Shown here: piece after piece, positions 24,742-32,657 of the stretch
How positions within the stretch are numbered: the first letter of the stretch is position 1
How the letters are laid out: each line of letters opens with the position of its first letter
NCBI GenBank assembly: GCA_041920415.1
Contig: JBHGYD010000036.1
Location: forward strand, 1 to 53,792
Length of the DNA: 53,792 bases
Source of the DNA: JBHGYD01 sp041920415
GTDB taxonomy: Bacteria > Bacillota > Bacilli > Bacillales > Anoxybacillaceae
Direction: 5' to 3'
The notes under the pieces: model-generated
What the model saw: only the letters and a program-made list of their open reading frames with translations
The model's database searches: none
Told to the model about the DNA's origin: nothing
Position numbers and translations under genes: made by a program

Positions 24742-25122
24742 TCATAAGCCCCCTTTTTATATTCTTTACTTATTATAACACTTTTGAGAGAAAAGAATAG
24801 AACTTATGTTTGGTGTTGTGGTTATGAACCTCCCCCCTACACTTCGCTTAGAGGAGGGAAACTTCTCGGAAAAAATGTTAAAAAGAGAGTGACTCGAAAA
24901 GCGTTTTTCCCCTTTTGAGTCGCCTCTCTAAAAAAACGAAGTCTATTTCAGGTTTTGTCTACAATCTGAAGCAGGACGAACACCCGCTCTTCTTTACATA
25001 CCCTGGAATATCAAAAGTCATTGTACCATTATTCGTCACGACCTATCGATCAATCGTTTAAAGACTCCATAGTCCTCTCTTACAACCTTGGCATGATATC
25101 CTGACAATTAGAAAGTAGTTTT
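24742..25122. other. 381-nt gap
   Basis: Apart from the terminator hairpin at 24884-24929 and the one that ends the permease gene, no gene or recognised site is visible. Confidence 0.4.
24884..24929 (-). terminator. long hairpin, terminator on the minus strand
   Basis: AGAGAGTGACTCGAAAAG (24884-24901) pairs with CTTTTGAGTCGCCTCTCT (24912-24929) with two mismatches; on the minus strand it runs into TTTTTAACATTTTTT. It lies about 190 nt downstream of the permease gene. Confidence 0.65.
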
Positions 25123-25138
25123 TTACAAAGCTACTTTC
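25111..25138 (-). terminator. small hairpin at the permease stop codon
   Basis: GAAAGTAG (25111-25118) pairs with CTACTTTC (25131-25138) around the TAA of the permease gene. Weak as a terminator because the T tract is poor. Confidence 0.4.
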
Positions 25139-26757
25139 TGGTTTGAATCAGCCATCATAACCATATCTCTTTCTCTCATCTCTTCATTTACTTTGGTAGC
25201 TTCTTGCAAGTATTCTGTTTCAAATCCGCTTCTTACGGCCCAAACATAGAAACCAAGGGATAAGCATGCAATAATCAGCATATCCCAACCATATGGGATG
25301 ACGTTTATACCTCCGAACTTTTCACTTCCCAGATAGGAGATACACATCATGGATAACAAGTAGATTACCATCCAAAGACCTGCTCGGAAATCTTTACGAA
25401 AACCTTCCCATTTCATTTTTGCTTGATAGTAGAAATAAATAGGAAGCCCGATGATAATAATGAACAATACTTGCCCTGTGAGTGGCCAACGCGCCCAATA
25501 TAGTGTTAAAGAAGCAAAGATAAATCCACATGGAGCAATAATACGTAGTCCCTTAAGACGAAGAGGACGGTACAGGTGCTTTCCTGTTCGTCTTAATGTC
25601 ATTACAGTAATAGGACCCGTAATATAAGAAATTAAGGTAGCAACGGAAATAACCTCTGCCAATACTCCCCAGCCTCTAAATAAAAACAAAAATAGAAAAG
25701 ATACAGCTAAATTAAAAAACATCGCTGGACGTGGAACTCCGTAAATAGGATGTAGTTTACCTAAAACACCCGGCAAATATCCATTTTTTTGCATACCGTA
25801 AATCATACGCGCTGTTGTAGCAGTATAAGTTGTTCCTGTACCAGAAGGAGAAACAAAAGCATCAAGATATAATAAAATCACTAGCCAATTTATATTTAAA
25901 GCAATCGCTAAATCGGCAAATGGAGAGTTAAAGTTTAAATGATGCCAACCATGTACAAGCATGGAAGGATTGACAGAACCAATAAAGGCAACCTGTAACA
26001 GGATGTATATAACCGTTGCAATCAGAACAGAACCTACTACTGCAATAGGAATGGATCGCCCCGGTTTTTTAGCTTCTCCTGCCATATTAACTGGACTTTG
26101 AAATCCATTAAACGCGAACACAATGCCAGAGGTAGCCACCGCTGTCAACACACTTGACCATCCATAAGGTGCCACACTATGCCTGTAGGTAAAGTTTTCC
26201 CCGTGAAAGCCAACGAACAAGAGTGAACCAATTGTTAATCCTGGGATGATAATTTTAAATATTGTTATAAGTGAGTTTGCTTTTGCAAACAAACTGACAG
26301 TCCAGTAATTTAGGAAAAAGTAAATAAGCATTAACACAGAAGCAATACCAAGACCTTTTGGCGTAAGTATTCCGTTTTCTACTAAACTATGTGTCCATTT
26401 CGCCCAGTCCCATGGCCACGAGCTCATATATTGTACAGAAGCGATTGCCTCCACCGGAATAACAGAAACAATAGCAATCCAGTTCGCCCAAGCAGCAAGA
26501 AATCCCACAAAAGATCCATGAGAATACTGCGTATACTTTACCATTCCCCCGGCTTCGGGAAACATGGCACCTAATTCACTATAAGAAAGAGCGATAAATA
26601 GGATAACACCCATCCCAATAATCCAAGAAAAAATAGCAGCTGGACCGGCGATTTGGGCGGCCTTCCAGGCACCAAATAACCAACCAGATCCTATGATGGA
26701 TCCGAGACCGGTCATAGTAAGCGCGAAAGTTCCCATCCTTCGATGCATAGTATTCAT
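25123..26757 (-). CDS. APC-superfamily amino acid permease
   Basis: A 544-residue transporter with 12 or more membrane helices. The N-terminal signature TGLGSIIGSGWLFGAWKAAQ and EAGGMVKY belong to the amino acid-polyamine-organocation family; the group includes the aspartate-proton symporter YveA and YbeC of B. subtilis. The substrate cannot be chosen from sequence alone. GAAAGGGG precedes the ATG. Single gene. Confidence 0.88.
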   Translation of the reverse strand: MNTMHRRMGTFALTMTGLGSIIGSGWLFGAWKAAQIAGPAAIFSWIIGMGVILFIALSYSELGAMFPEAGGMVKYTQYSHGSFVGFLAAWANWIAIVSVIPVEAIASVQYMSSWPWDWAKWTHSLVENGILTPKGLGIASVLMLIYFFLNYWTVSLFAKANSLITIFKIIIPGLTIGSLLFVGFHGENFTYRHSVAPYGWSSVLTAVATSGIVFAFNGFQSPVNMAGEAKKPGRSIPIAVVGSVLIATVIYILLQVAFIGSVNPSMLVHGWHHLNFNSPFADLAIALNINWLVILLYLDAFVSPSGTGTTYTATTARMIYGMQKNGYLPGVLGKLHPIYGVPRPAMFFNLAVSFLFLFLFRGWGVLAEVISVATLISYITGPITVMTLRRTGKHLYRPLRLKGLRIIAPCGFIFASLTLYWARWPLTGQVLFIIIIGLPIYFYYQAKMKWEGFRKDFRAGLWMVIYLLSMMCISYLGSEKFGGINVIPYGWDMLIIACLSLGFYVWAVRSGFETEYLQEATKVNEEMRERDMVMMADSNQKVAL

Positions 26758-27339
26758 CCATTTTACCCCTTTCAGAAGTATTGTAGTAACTACTAAAGAG
26801 AAAAAAGTTTGATCAAAAGGTCGTTTGATAGGTCAATTACATCGGGGGCAAACCAATGTATTCATTATAATAATAATGCATTTAATTTATTATTATCAAA
26901 TAGTTTTAAATTAATTAATAAATAAAATTTGTGTGAGAAGAACATATTTTTCTAAACATTGAAATTATTCATCTAATGACCAAAGTTATCGAAAGTCACC
27001 TTTCCATTACTATATTTTTCTAACCATCTTTTTCATTTAAAGGTTTTAAGTATTGACTAAACTAACTTGTTCCTTGTTTGCTCCATTCCCCTTCCTATCA
27101 ACTGACTTTTTTTGATATGTAGACCGCTAATGAAGCGGCTTTTTATACTGTTTCAGTATCGTGTTTCTGACTGTGCTCCAACCGTACGGATAAACGAAAA
27201 ATGCTTCACAGATGTGAAGCGGTCACCCCTATATCACTGTTTTAATAAAAATAAAGCTTTTAATTACGAACAGAACGTCCTGTTGATTGGTTCATATTCA
27301 TTTTGGTTTTGCTATCTGATTCTTTTTGCGCCAGAATCA
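26758..27339. other. 582-nt gap upstream of the permease
   Basis: AT-rich. Two small palindromes lie in the permease leader, GTAGTAACTAC at 26783-26793 and ATCAAA-AGGTCG-TTTGAT at 26812-26829; either could be an operator. A terminator-like hairpin lies at 27122. No gene is visible. Confidence 0.4.
27122..27145 (+). terminator. small terminator-like hairpin
   Basis: CCGCT (27124-27128) pairs with AGCGG (27134-27138), then CTTTTTAT. No gene ends nearby on the plus strand. Confidence 0.4.
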
Positions 27340-28608
27340 TTAAATCAGCGCTTTGATTTCCGTTAAAAAGATTCCGATAATAAAACCACAAATAGCTCCA
27401 TTTACCCGAATCCACTGCAGATCTTTTCCGATTTTATTTTCCATCATATGAATAAGCGTTTCATCATCTAACTTATCCAAATTCTCCTGTACAAGCTTGC
27501 CTATTTTTGAATGATTCTCTTCAACAAGATTGCCGAGTTGATTTTGTATCCAGTTTTCAATGATATTGATTTTTGCTCGATCTTTCTTTAGATTGTTCAG
27601 TAAGCGTGTTAAAAAGGGAAGAAGATACATATCCATAAATTTGCTGTCTTGAACAAAAGCCAACGCTTTCTGCTGAGTTTTCTGCAAGATTTCGGTTATT
27701 TTTTCAGCAGGCTCCCAGCCAGCAATAAGATGGTCCTTCCAATGTTCGATTTCTTCCAACAGCTTCTTATTGTCTTTTATGTTTCGCAATTCCGTGCGAA
27801 TATGCAAAAGTAAAGCCTTTCTGTTCGTATCATCGATCTGGCGTAAGCTGCTTACAACACTAAGGAGAAGGGTTTGGAGTATACTGCCGAGCTTTTCTTC
27901 ATTCAATAGACTCTGAAAAGACTTCAGCATAAACTGCAGAAACCCGTCTAACTCTATATTGCCAAGTGCCCGTATTGCTAGGTTACCGAGTTGATTCTTC
28001 GTGTTACTTTTCCTTATCCATTCTTCTACCTTACCAAGAAGATAATCTAACGCCTTCTCATCATATTCACGAATGAGCACTTGATTGATGACAGACTGAA
28101 GAACAGTACTCATTTCAATGGAATGAAAAGAAGACTTTATTTCTTTTTCAACAAAAGAAGTAACTTTTTCAAGATTAATATGGTTTATCATTTTTTCAGC
28201 GAGTGACACAGCACCCTTTTTAACTGAATCTGAATGAAGTTCTCTCTCAAGGATAGACAACATTTTCTCTGTAAAATGGATTTGTTTGATTTTATTTCTA
28301 ATACTTTCTTTTGAAAGCCAATCATTTTCAAGTGTAGAGACAAGCGCTTTTGTCATTCTTTTCCGATTTTTAGGCAAAAGAGCCGTATGGGGAATGGGCA
28401 CCCCCATTGGATGTCGGAATAAGGCAGTAACGGCGAACCAGTCAGCTAATCCACCTACAAGCCCCGCCTCAAAGCCTCCTTGTAGTAAGTCTCCTAGAAA
28501 CGATCCTTGGAAAGGAATGGTTGCGACAAAACCAATCCCCATAACGGCAAGCGAAAAACTAGCTAAGTGCTTTGATCTCTTTGGTTGTTTTGGATTTTTA
28601 AACATCAT
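27340..28608 (-). CDS. DUF445-family membrane-associated protein
   Basis: A 422-residue protein of the DUF445 (YheB-like) family: an N-terminal membrane pair with AGLVGGLADWFAVTALFRHP and a proline-rich PIPHTALLPKN segment, a long helical middle, and a C-terminal membrane anchor (GAICGFIIGIFLTEIKALI). Function is unknown. The start is an ATG-ATG with GAGGGAAGC upstream; 92 further codons to 28884 are open but have no ribosome site and do not look like the family. Confidence 0.88.
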   Translation of the reverse strand: MMFKNPKQPKRSKHLASFSLAVMGIGFVATIPFQGSFLGDLLQGGFEAGLVGGLADWFAVTALFRHPMGVPIPHTALLPKNRKRMTKALVSTLENDWLSKESIRNKIKQIHFTEKMLSILERELHSDSVKKGAVSLAEKMINHINLEKVTSFVEKEIKSSFHSIEMSTVLQSVINQVLIREYDEKALDYLLGKVEEWIRKSNTKNQLGNLAIRALGNIELDGFLQFMLKSFQSLLNEEKLGSILQTLLLSVVSSLRQIDDTNRKALLLHIRTELRNIKDNKKLLEEIEHWKDHLIAGWEPAEKITEILQKTQQKALAFVQDSKFMDMYLLPFLTRLLNNLKKDRAKINIIENWIQNQLGNLVEENHSKIGKLVQENLDKLDDETLIHMMENKIGKDLQWIRVNGAICGFIIGIFLTEIKALI

Positions 28609-28932
28609 GCTTCCCTCATCCTTTAGATATAAATTTACTATAACCAAATGATTGTGAAATGATACGTAAGGGAGTACTATGGTCAGCTTTTCCCGAAAGA
28701 ATACCAAAAATTTTATCAAACTTCTTATATACAAGATAAGAATGATGTTTTGCTGTTTCATAGGTTGATATGCAATAGTATCTACGAGGAAATAAATGAT
28801 AAAGTTACGTTTTTTCAAATGCAAGATTCTTGAATAAAGTTTCTTCACTTTTCTTAAAAGCTTCTTCCTGTTATACAGGTTCAATCACTCATGAAAACTA
28901 ATACGGATTCTAAAACTATATTATAACTTATT
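28609..28932. other. 324-nt gap
   Basis: The leader of the DUF445 gene. No other gene or hairpin is recognised. Confidence 0.35.
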
Positions 28933-29574
28933 TTATCGTTTACTACTTTCCTGATAGTGTTGGTAGATCCAGATAGCTGTAGCTAGCCAGAAACAACCTG
29001 CTAAATAGCCGCCTAGCACATCGCTTGGATAATGTACACCGAGGTAAATACGGCTTATTCCAATTGCAATAATCATTATTACGCTGATAAGAATTAAAAA
29101 ACTGCGGCCAACTCGAGTGGAGGTATGGCGCCATAGTAAAAATGAAAGTATGCCGTATAAAGCGAATGCCTCCATAGAATGACCACTAGGAAAACTGTAT
29201 CCACTTGCCTGGATAAGCCGGTGCGCAGTTGGACGAGCACGTTCAAATGTAAATTTTAATGCTTGGTTAAGAATGGCCGCTCCTATCATAACTGCTAAAA
29301 ATAATATAAGCTCTGTACGATGGTGTAACACTTTGTACAAAAAAAGGAGGACAAAAGCAGAGAGAATACTAACGACAGGTATAGATCCAATCGTAGTAAA
29401 AAACTTCATAATTTTTGTCATTGTAGGTGACTCAAGCCCTTGAATGAACGATGTAACCACACTGTCAAATTGTGCAATCTTTTGTTCACCGACCAGGATA
29501 GCTACTAAACCAAACCCTATAACCGAAGCTAAACTTAAGAAGAATGCACGCGTAAGCTGTAGTTTTAAATTCAT
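28933..29574 (-). CDS. PAP2-family phosphatase
   Basis: A 213-residue membrane phosphatase with six helices and the three PAP2 motifs: KFTFERARP, SFPSGHSMEA and SRIYLGVHYPSDVLGG, with the catalytic His residues in the second and third. It would dephosphorylate lipid pyrophosphates or phosphatidate-type substrates; related Bacillus enzymes recycle undecaprenyl pyrophosphate. The start at 29574 (MNLKLQLTRA) has AAGGAG ten nt upstream; the longer frame to 29661 has no site. Confidence 0.9.
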   Translation of the reverse strand: MNLKLQLTRAFFLSLASVIGFGLVAILVGEQKIAQFDSVVTSFIQGLESPTMTKIMKFFTTIGSIPVVSILSAFVLLFLYKVLHHRTELILFLAVMIGAAILNQALKFTFERARPTAHRLIQASGYSFPSGHSMEAFALYGILSFLLWRHTSTRVGRSFLILISVIMIIAIGISRIYLGVHYPSDVLGGYLAGCFWLATAIWIYQHYQESSKR

Positions 29575-29751
29575 ACTGACCTTGCTCCTTATTATGTTTG
29601 TATTTGTTTGTTCCCACATACAAAAGACATTTCTTTTATATTCAGAAGTTCGTAACTTCACCTAAATATATTGTATACCCTATTTATGTCAAGTTAACAT
29701 AACATATCATTATCAGATCTAAGCCAGATCTGAGCTCTTTTATTATAATAT

Positions 29752-29915
29752 GAAGGATTATTAGAAATGCAATTAAATAACGTCTATTAGATAAAAGTGG
29801 AATTTTCTTATCAGTTGATGAGTTTGTCTAATCCAACTCTTTCTGAAGAACATACCTTAAAAGTAGGGATCGTATATTTCACCATCCCTCAATACTCAAT
29901 AGGAGGTGTTATTAT
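29752..29915 (+). promoter_or_regulatory. conserved leader of YjcZ copy B
   Basis: It matches the leader of copy A over about 150 nt, in the opposite orientation in the window. A hairpin with arms AGGGAT and ATCCCT precedes AGGAGGTG. See the finding on the duplicated locus. Confidence 0.45.
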
Positions 29916-30011
29916 ATGAACACTTTTACCTTAGTTGTTGTCTTATTCATCTTACTTATCATTGTAGGATGTTCTTGTACAGGTCTAGGCGGAGGATATG
30001 GCGGATATTAA
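29916..30011 (+). CDS. YjcZ-family tiny sporulation membrane peptide (copy B)
   Basis: A 31-residue peptide: MNTFTLVVVLFILLIIVGCS then CTGLGGGYGGY. It shares the membrane helix, the CSC motif and the Gly-Tyr tail of copy A, and its first 18 residues nearly equal the 25-residue peptide at 12749. AGGAGGTGTTATTAT precedes the ATG. Copy A is 18 kb away, inverted. Confidence 0.78.
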   Translation: MNTFTLVVVLFILLIIVGCSCTGLGGGYGGY

Positions 30012-30085
30012 TTCCCCGCAAGGTGACATTAACCTCTCTTAATTTCCTCATTTAATCGGAATAGGTGGTTTCGTTTATTGAAAAG

Positions 30086-30118
30086 GAAAAGGGCAGATTG
30101 GAATGATCTGTCCTTTTT
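30086..30118 (+). terminator. terminator of YjcZ copy B
   Basis: GGGCAGAT (30091-30098) pairs with ATCTGTCC (30106-30113), one wobble, then a T run. Counterpart of 11289-11312. Confidence 0.7.
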
Positions 30119-30294
30119 CAAAATATCCACTTGGACAAACATTGATGGAAAGTAAGCCTATCATCAAGTATACCGATTAACGTAAAATCACTGTATTCTA
30201 CGTCTTCTATCGGGTACCTTATTCACAAAAATGGATGAGACTTGTTCATGAACCTCCTATTCCAAAATCTCCTTTGTAAGAAAGGAGAGATAAA

Positions 30295-30495
30295 GTGGAA
30301 CATTTAGTTCGAAGATATCAGGGAGAGCCTGTTGAGGTGATAGATCGCTATGGAAGGGTTCATAGAGGAGTGATAGACGGAGACCCACCACCAGGAGGAA
30401 TGTTTATTCGCACCGGCTTTGGAAGAAGATTTATCCCATTCTTCTTAATCGCTGCTCTTTTTCTTTTAAGATTCAGAAGACGGCGCGTTTTCTAA
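30295..30495 (+). CDS. small protein with C-terminal membrane anchor
   Basis: A 66-residue protein: MEHLVRRYQGEPVEVIDRYG then a beta-rich part (RGVIDGDPPPGGMFIRTGFG), a membrane helix and an RFRRRRVF tail. The start is GTG with AAAGGAGAG five nt before. No family is recognised, though its neighbours suggest a sporulation protein. It ends before a bidirectional terminator. Confidence 0.65.
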   Translation: MEHLVRRYQGEPVEVIDRYGRVHRGVIDGDPPPGGMFIRTGFGRRFIPFFLIAALFLLRFRRRRVF

Positions 30496-30530
30496 AAAAC
30501 GAAAACTAAAAGCCGGGCACACGGGAAGTA

Positions 30531-30569
30531 AAAAAATCCTCTTTCCTATAAGGAAAGAGGATTTTTTTA
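30531..30569. terminator. bidirectional terminator (end of tRNA operon)
   Basis: AAAAAATCCTCTTTCC (30531-30546) pairs with GGAAAGAGGATTTTTT (30552-30567), loop 5 nt. It ends the tRNA operon on the minus strand and the small gene on the plus strand. Confidence 0.9.
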
Positions 30570-30570
30570 G

Positions 30571-30644
30571 CGTCCCAGGAGAGATTCGAACTCCCGACCG
30601 ACGGCTTAGAAGGCCGCTGCTCTATCCTGCTGAGCTACTGGGAC
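30571..30644 (-). tRNA. tRNA-Arg (anticodon TCT)
   Basis: Cloverleaf on the minus strand: acceptor GTCCCAG/CTGGGAC, anticodon stem GCGGC/GCCGT with loop CTTCTAA. CCA is not encoded. Last gene of the operon. Confidence 0.95.
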
Positions 30645-30709
30645 ATAGTATTAGCTTAGTCAAATATTTTGCACATTCAAGAGAAACAATAATTATGCTA
30701 CATAAAGCA

Positions 30710-30786
<77 letters not shown>

Positions 30787-30792
30787 TAGAAA

Positions 30793-30863
30793 AGCGGGTG
30801 ATGGGAATCGAACCCACGACGTCAGCTTGGGAAGCTGAAGTTTTACCACTAAACTACACCCGC
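30793..30863 (-). tRNA. tRNA-Gly (anticodon CCC)
   Basis: Acceptor GCGGGTG/CACCCGC; stem TCAGC/GCTGA with loop TTCCCAA places CCC at the anticodon. B. subtilis has TCC here (loop CTTCCAA), so this copy reads GGG only. CCA not encoded. Confidence 0.9.
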
Positions 30864-30868
30864 GTGTT

Positions 30869-30942
<74 letters not shown>

Positions 30943-30950
30943 ATTTCCAA

Positions 30951-31022
30951 AGCGGAAGACGGGACTCGAACCCGCGACCCCCACCTTGGCAAGGTGGTGT
31001 TCTACAACTGAACTACTTCCGC
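30951..31022 (-). tRNA. tRNA-Gly (anticodon GCC), with altered D-loop
   Basis: Acceptor GCGGAAG/CTTCCGC, anticodon GCC. It differs from the second copy at 32050-32124 at one base in the D loop: the pair GG (G18-G19) is TG here, base 31006. CCA is not encoded, unlike the other copy. See findings. Confidence 0.92.
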
Positions 31023-31025
31023 ATA

Positions 31026-31100
31026 TGGCTGGGCTAGCTGGATTCGAACCAGCGCATCACGGAGTCAAAGTCCGTTGCCTTACCGCTTGGCTATAGCCCA
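31026..31100 (-). tRNA. tRNA-Gln (anticodon TTG)
   Basis: Acceptor TGGGCTA/TAGCCCA, anticodon TTG in CTTTGAC, CCA encoded. Confidence 0.95.
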
Positions 31101-31155
31101 TTGATATAACTTCATGAAATACTTCTACGAATATGCTTCATGAGTTAACACCGCA

Positions 31156-31200
31156 GAAATAATTTTGGGGATTTCTGAAGGAAATCCACGAAATTATTTC
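31156..31200 (-). repeat. hairpin in the tRNA operon spacer
   Basis: A 185-nt spacer splits the tRNA genes. It holds arms GAAATAATTTTGGGGATTTC (31156-31175) and GAAATCCACGAAATTATTTC (31181-31200), which pair over 20 positions with one wobble and one mismatch around a 5-nt loop. No T tract follows on either strand, so it is not an ordinary terminator. It might be an RNase processing signal. Confidence 0.7.
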
Positions 31201-31288
31201 GACATTGACTTAATAATAAAACGCTTTATACCACTTATATGATATGAACCACTTTTTAAAACCATTTTATGAAATGATATGCAAAAAG

Positions 31289-31362
31289 GGCGACTAGTGG
31301 GAATCGAACCCACGCATGCCAGAGCCACAATCTGGTGCGTTAACCACTTCGCCATAGCCGCC
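31289..31362 (-). tRNA. tRNA-His (anticodon GTG)
   Basis: Has the extra 5' G(-1) opposite C73 expected of tRNA-His; acceptor GCGGCTA/TAGTCGC, anticodon GTG. CCA not encoded. Confidence 0.95.
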
Positions 31363-31371
31363 ATTCTTTTA

Positions 31372-31442
31372 CAGGGGCAGTAGGAATCGAACCCACACCG
31401 GAGGTTTTGGAGACCTCTGTTCTACCATTAAACTATGCCCCT
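31372..31442 (-). tRNA. tRNA-Trp (anticodon CCA)
   Basis: Acceptor AGGGGCA/TGCCCCT; anticodon loop CTCCAAA in stem GAGGT/ACCTC. 3' CCA not encoded. Confidence 0.95.
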
Positions 31443-31447
31443 AAACA

Positions 31448-31532
31448 TGGTGGAGGGGGACGGATTCGAACCGCCGAACCCACAGGGAGCGGATTTACAG
31501 TCCGCCGCGTTTGGCCACTTCGCTACCCCTCC
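31448..31532 (-). tRNA. tRNA-Tyr (anticodon GTA)
   Basis: Long variable arm (class II); acceptor GGAGGGG/CCCCTCC, anticodon GTA in CTGTAAA, CCA encoded. Confidence 0.95.
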
Positions 31533-31543
31533 AAACAAAAAGA

Positions 31544-31616
31544 TGGCTCGAGACGGAATCGAACCGCCGACACAAGGATTTTCAGTCCTTTGCTCTACCG
31601 ACTGAGCTATCGAGCC
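31544..31616 (-). tRNA. tRNA-Phe (anticodon GAA)
   Basis: Acceptor GGCTCGA/TCGAGCC, anticodon GAA in CTGAAAA. CCA not encoded. Confidence 0.95.
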
Positions 31617-31673
31617 GTAATATTCATATTAGCCGCCATTGTATGTATCAACAGAAAGAAAGTTATGTATTTA

Positions 31674-31766
31674 TGGCGGAGGAGGAGGGATTCGAACCCC
31701 CGCGGGCTTTGACACCCCTATCGGTTTTCGAAACCGACCCCTTCAGCCAGACTTGGGTACTCCTCC
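31674..31766 (-). tRNA. tRNA-Ser (anticodon CGA)
   Basis: Class II with a long variable arm; acceptor GGAGGAG/CTCCTCC, anticodon loop TTCGAAA in stem TCGGT/ACCGA. CCA encoded. Confidence 0.93.
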
Positions 31767-31787
31767 TCTATTCATCGGAGCATGAAA

Positions 31788-31860
31788 TGGAGCCTATCGG
31801 GATCGAACCGATGACCTCCTGCGTGCAAAGCAGGCGCTCTCCCAGCTGAGCTAAGGCCCC
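31788..31860 (-). tRNA. tRNA-Ala (anticodon TGC)
   Basis: Acceptor GGGGCCT/AGGCTCC, with the G3-T70 wobble that marks tRNA-Ala; anticodon TGC. CCA not encoded. Confidence 0.95.
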
Positions 31861-31875
31861 ATTTTACCTTTGAAA

Positions 31876-31952
31876 TGGTCGGGAAGACAGGATTCGAACC
31901 TGCGACCCCATGGTCCCAAACCATGTGCTCTACCAAGCTGAGCTACTTCCCG
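31876..31952 (-). tRNA. tRNA-Pro (anticodon TGG)
   Basis: Acceptor CGGGAAG/CTTCCCG, anticodon TGG in TTTGGGA, CCA encoded. Confidence 0.95.
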
Positions 31953-31962
31953 CTTCGATTAA

Positions 31963-32039
31963 TGGCGCGCTCGAGAGGATTCGAACCCCTAACCTTCTGA
32001 TCCGTAGTCAGATGCTCTATCCAATTGAGCTACGAGCGC
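31963..32039 (-). tRNA. tRNA-Arg (anticodon ACG)
   Basis: Acceptor GCGCTCG/CGAGCGC, anticodon ACG in CTACGGA; A34 would be edited to inosine by TadA. CCA encoded. Confidence 0.95.
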
Positions 32040-32049
32040 ATGATTTTCA

Positions 32050-32124
32050 TGGAGCGGAAGACGGGACTCGAACCCGCGACCCCCACCTTGGCAAGGTGGT
32101 GTTCTACCACTGAACTACTTCCGC
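32050..32124 (-). tRNA. tRNA-Gly (anticodon GCC), normal copy
   Basis: Acceptor GCGGAAG/CTTCCGC, D loop with the usual GG, anticodon GCC, CCA encoded. First gene of the operon; promoter about 75 nt upstream. Confidence 0.95.
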
Positions 32125-32197
32125 AAATAAAAACCAATCATTTAACAAACTCTCTGTTTCCCTTGCTTCCATCTCATTAAACCATCAAGCAAGTATT

Positions 32198-32225
32198 ATT
32201 ATATCCAAACAAATCGTATTGTCAA
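32198..32225 (-). promoter_or_regulatory. tRNA operon promoter P2 (proximal)
   Basis: On the minus strand TTGACA (32220-32225) and TATAAT (32198-32203) match the sigma-A consensus exactly, 16 nt apart. Transcription would start about 70 nt before the first tRNA. Confidence 0.85.
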
Positions 32226-32317
32226 TATCGTTTCTACAATCATCATGAACTTTTGAATCGTTCAATATCCCATTAGAACACTTATTACTATATAACCTTC
32301 CATCAACGACGTTTTTT

Positions 32318-32346
32318 ATTTTATGATTTTATTATTTATTTGTCAA
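32318..32346 (-). promoter_or_regulatory. tRNA operon promoter P1 (distal)
   Basis: TTGACA (32341-32346) and TAAAAT (32318-32323), 17 nt apart, preceded by AT-rich sequence that could act as an UP element. Tandem promoters are usual for stable-RNA operons. Confidence 0.65.
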
Positions 32347-32531
32347 TATAATTTTGTTGCGATATATTTTCACTTCAAAATTTAGAGAATATGTTTTCAT
32401 TTGGTTTTCGTTCTCGAACACAGAAGCAAACTATTTTATCAGGGCTCTCGTGAAATAACGTTACCCAAAAACTTCTTCGTTCCATACATCTTTCCATCCG
32501 ACATATACAGCGTTTGATTGAAAGTTAAAAC

Positions 32532-32560
32532 GGGTGCACTTTCTTTATGAAAGGGCACCC
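32532..32560 (-). terminator. terminator of the two-component operon
   Basis: GGGTGC (32532-32537) pairs with GCACCC (32555-32560), with ACTTTC and GAAAG pairing inside; the minus strand continues GTTTTAAC. It lies about 100 nt after the kinase gene. Confidence 0.65.
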
Positions 32561-32657
32561 CAGAAAAGAGACTTTTTATTTCTGGATGAGCCATACACCT
32601 ATCTTAACTCGTATCTTATTTGACTTTCCGAGCACCACAAAATGATTCGTTCGTTTT

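Larger units (their letters stand above)
32125..32657. other. 533-nt gap upstream of the tRNA operon
   Basis: Holds the two tRNA promoters and, nearer the right end, the terminator of the kinase gene. No gene is visible. Confidence 0.5.

Noticed and set aside
24830..24946. A riboswitch near 24.8-24.95 kb
   Set aside because: Only a long terminator hairpin is seen and no gene follows in the right sense.
28609..28884. Extension of the DUF445 gene by 92 codons
   Set aside because: No ribosome site, AT-rich and unlike the family; the ATG-ATG at 28608 has one.
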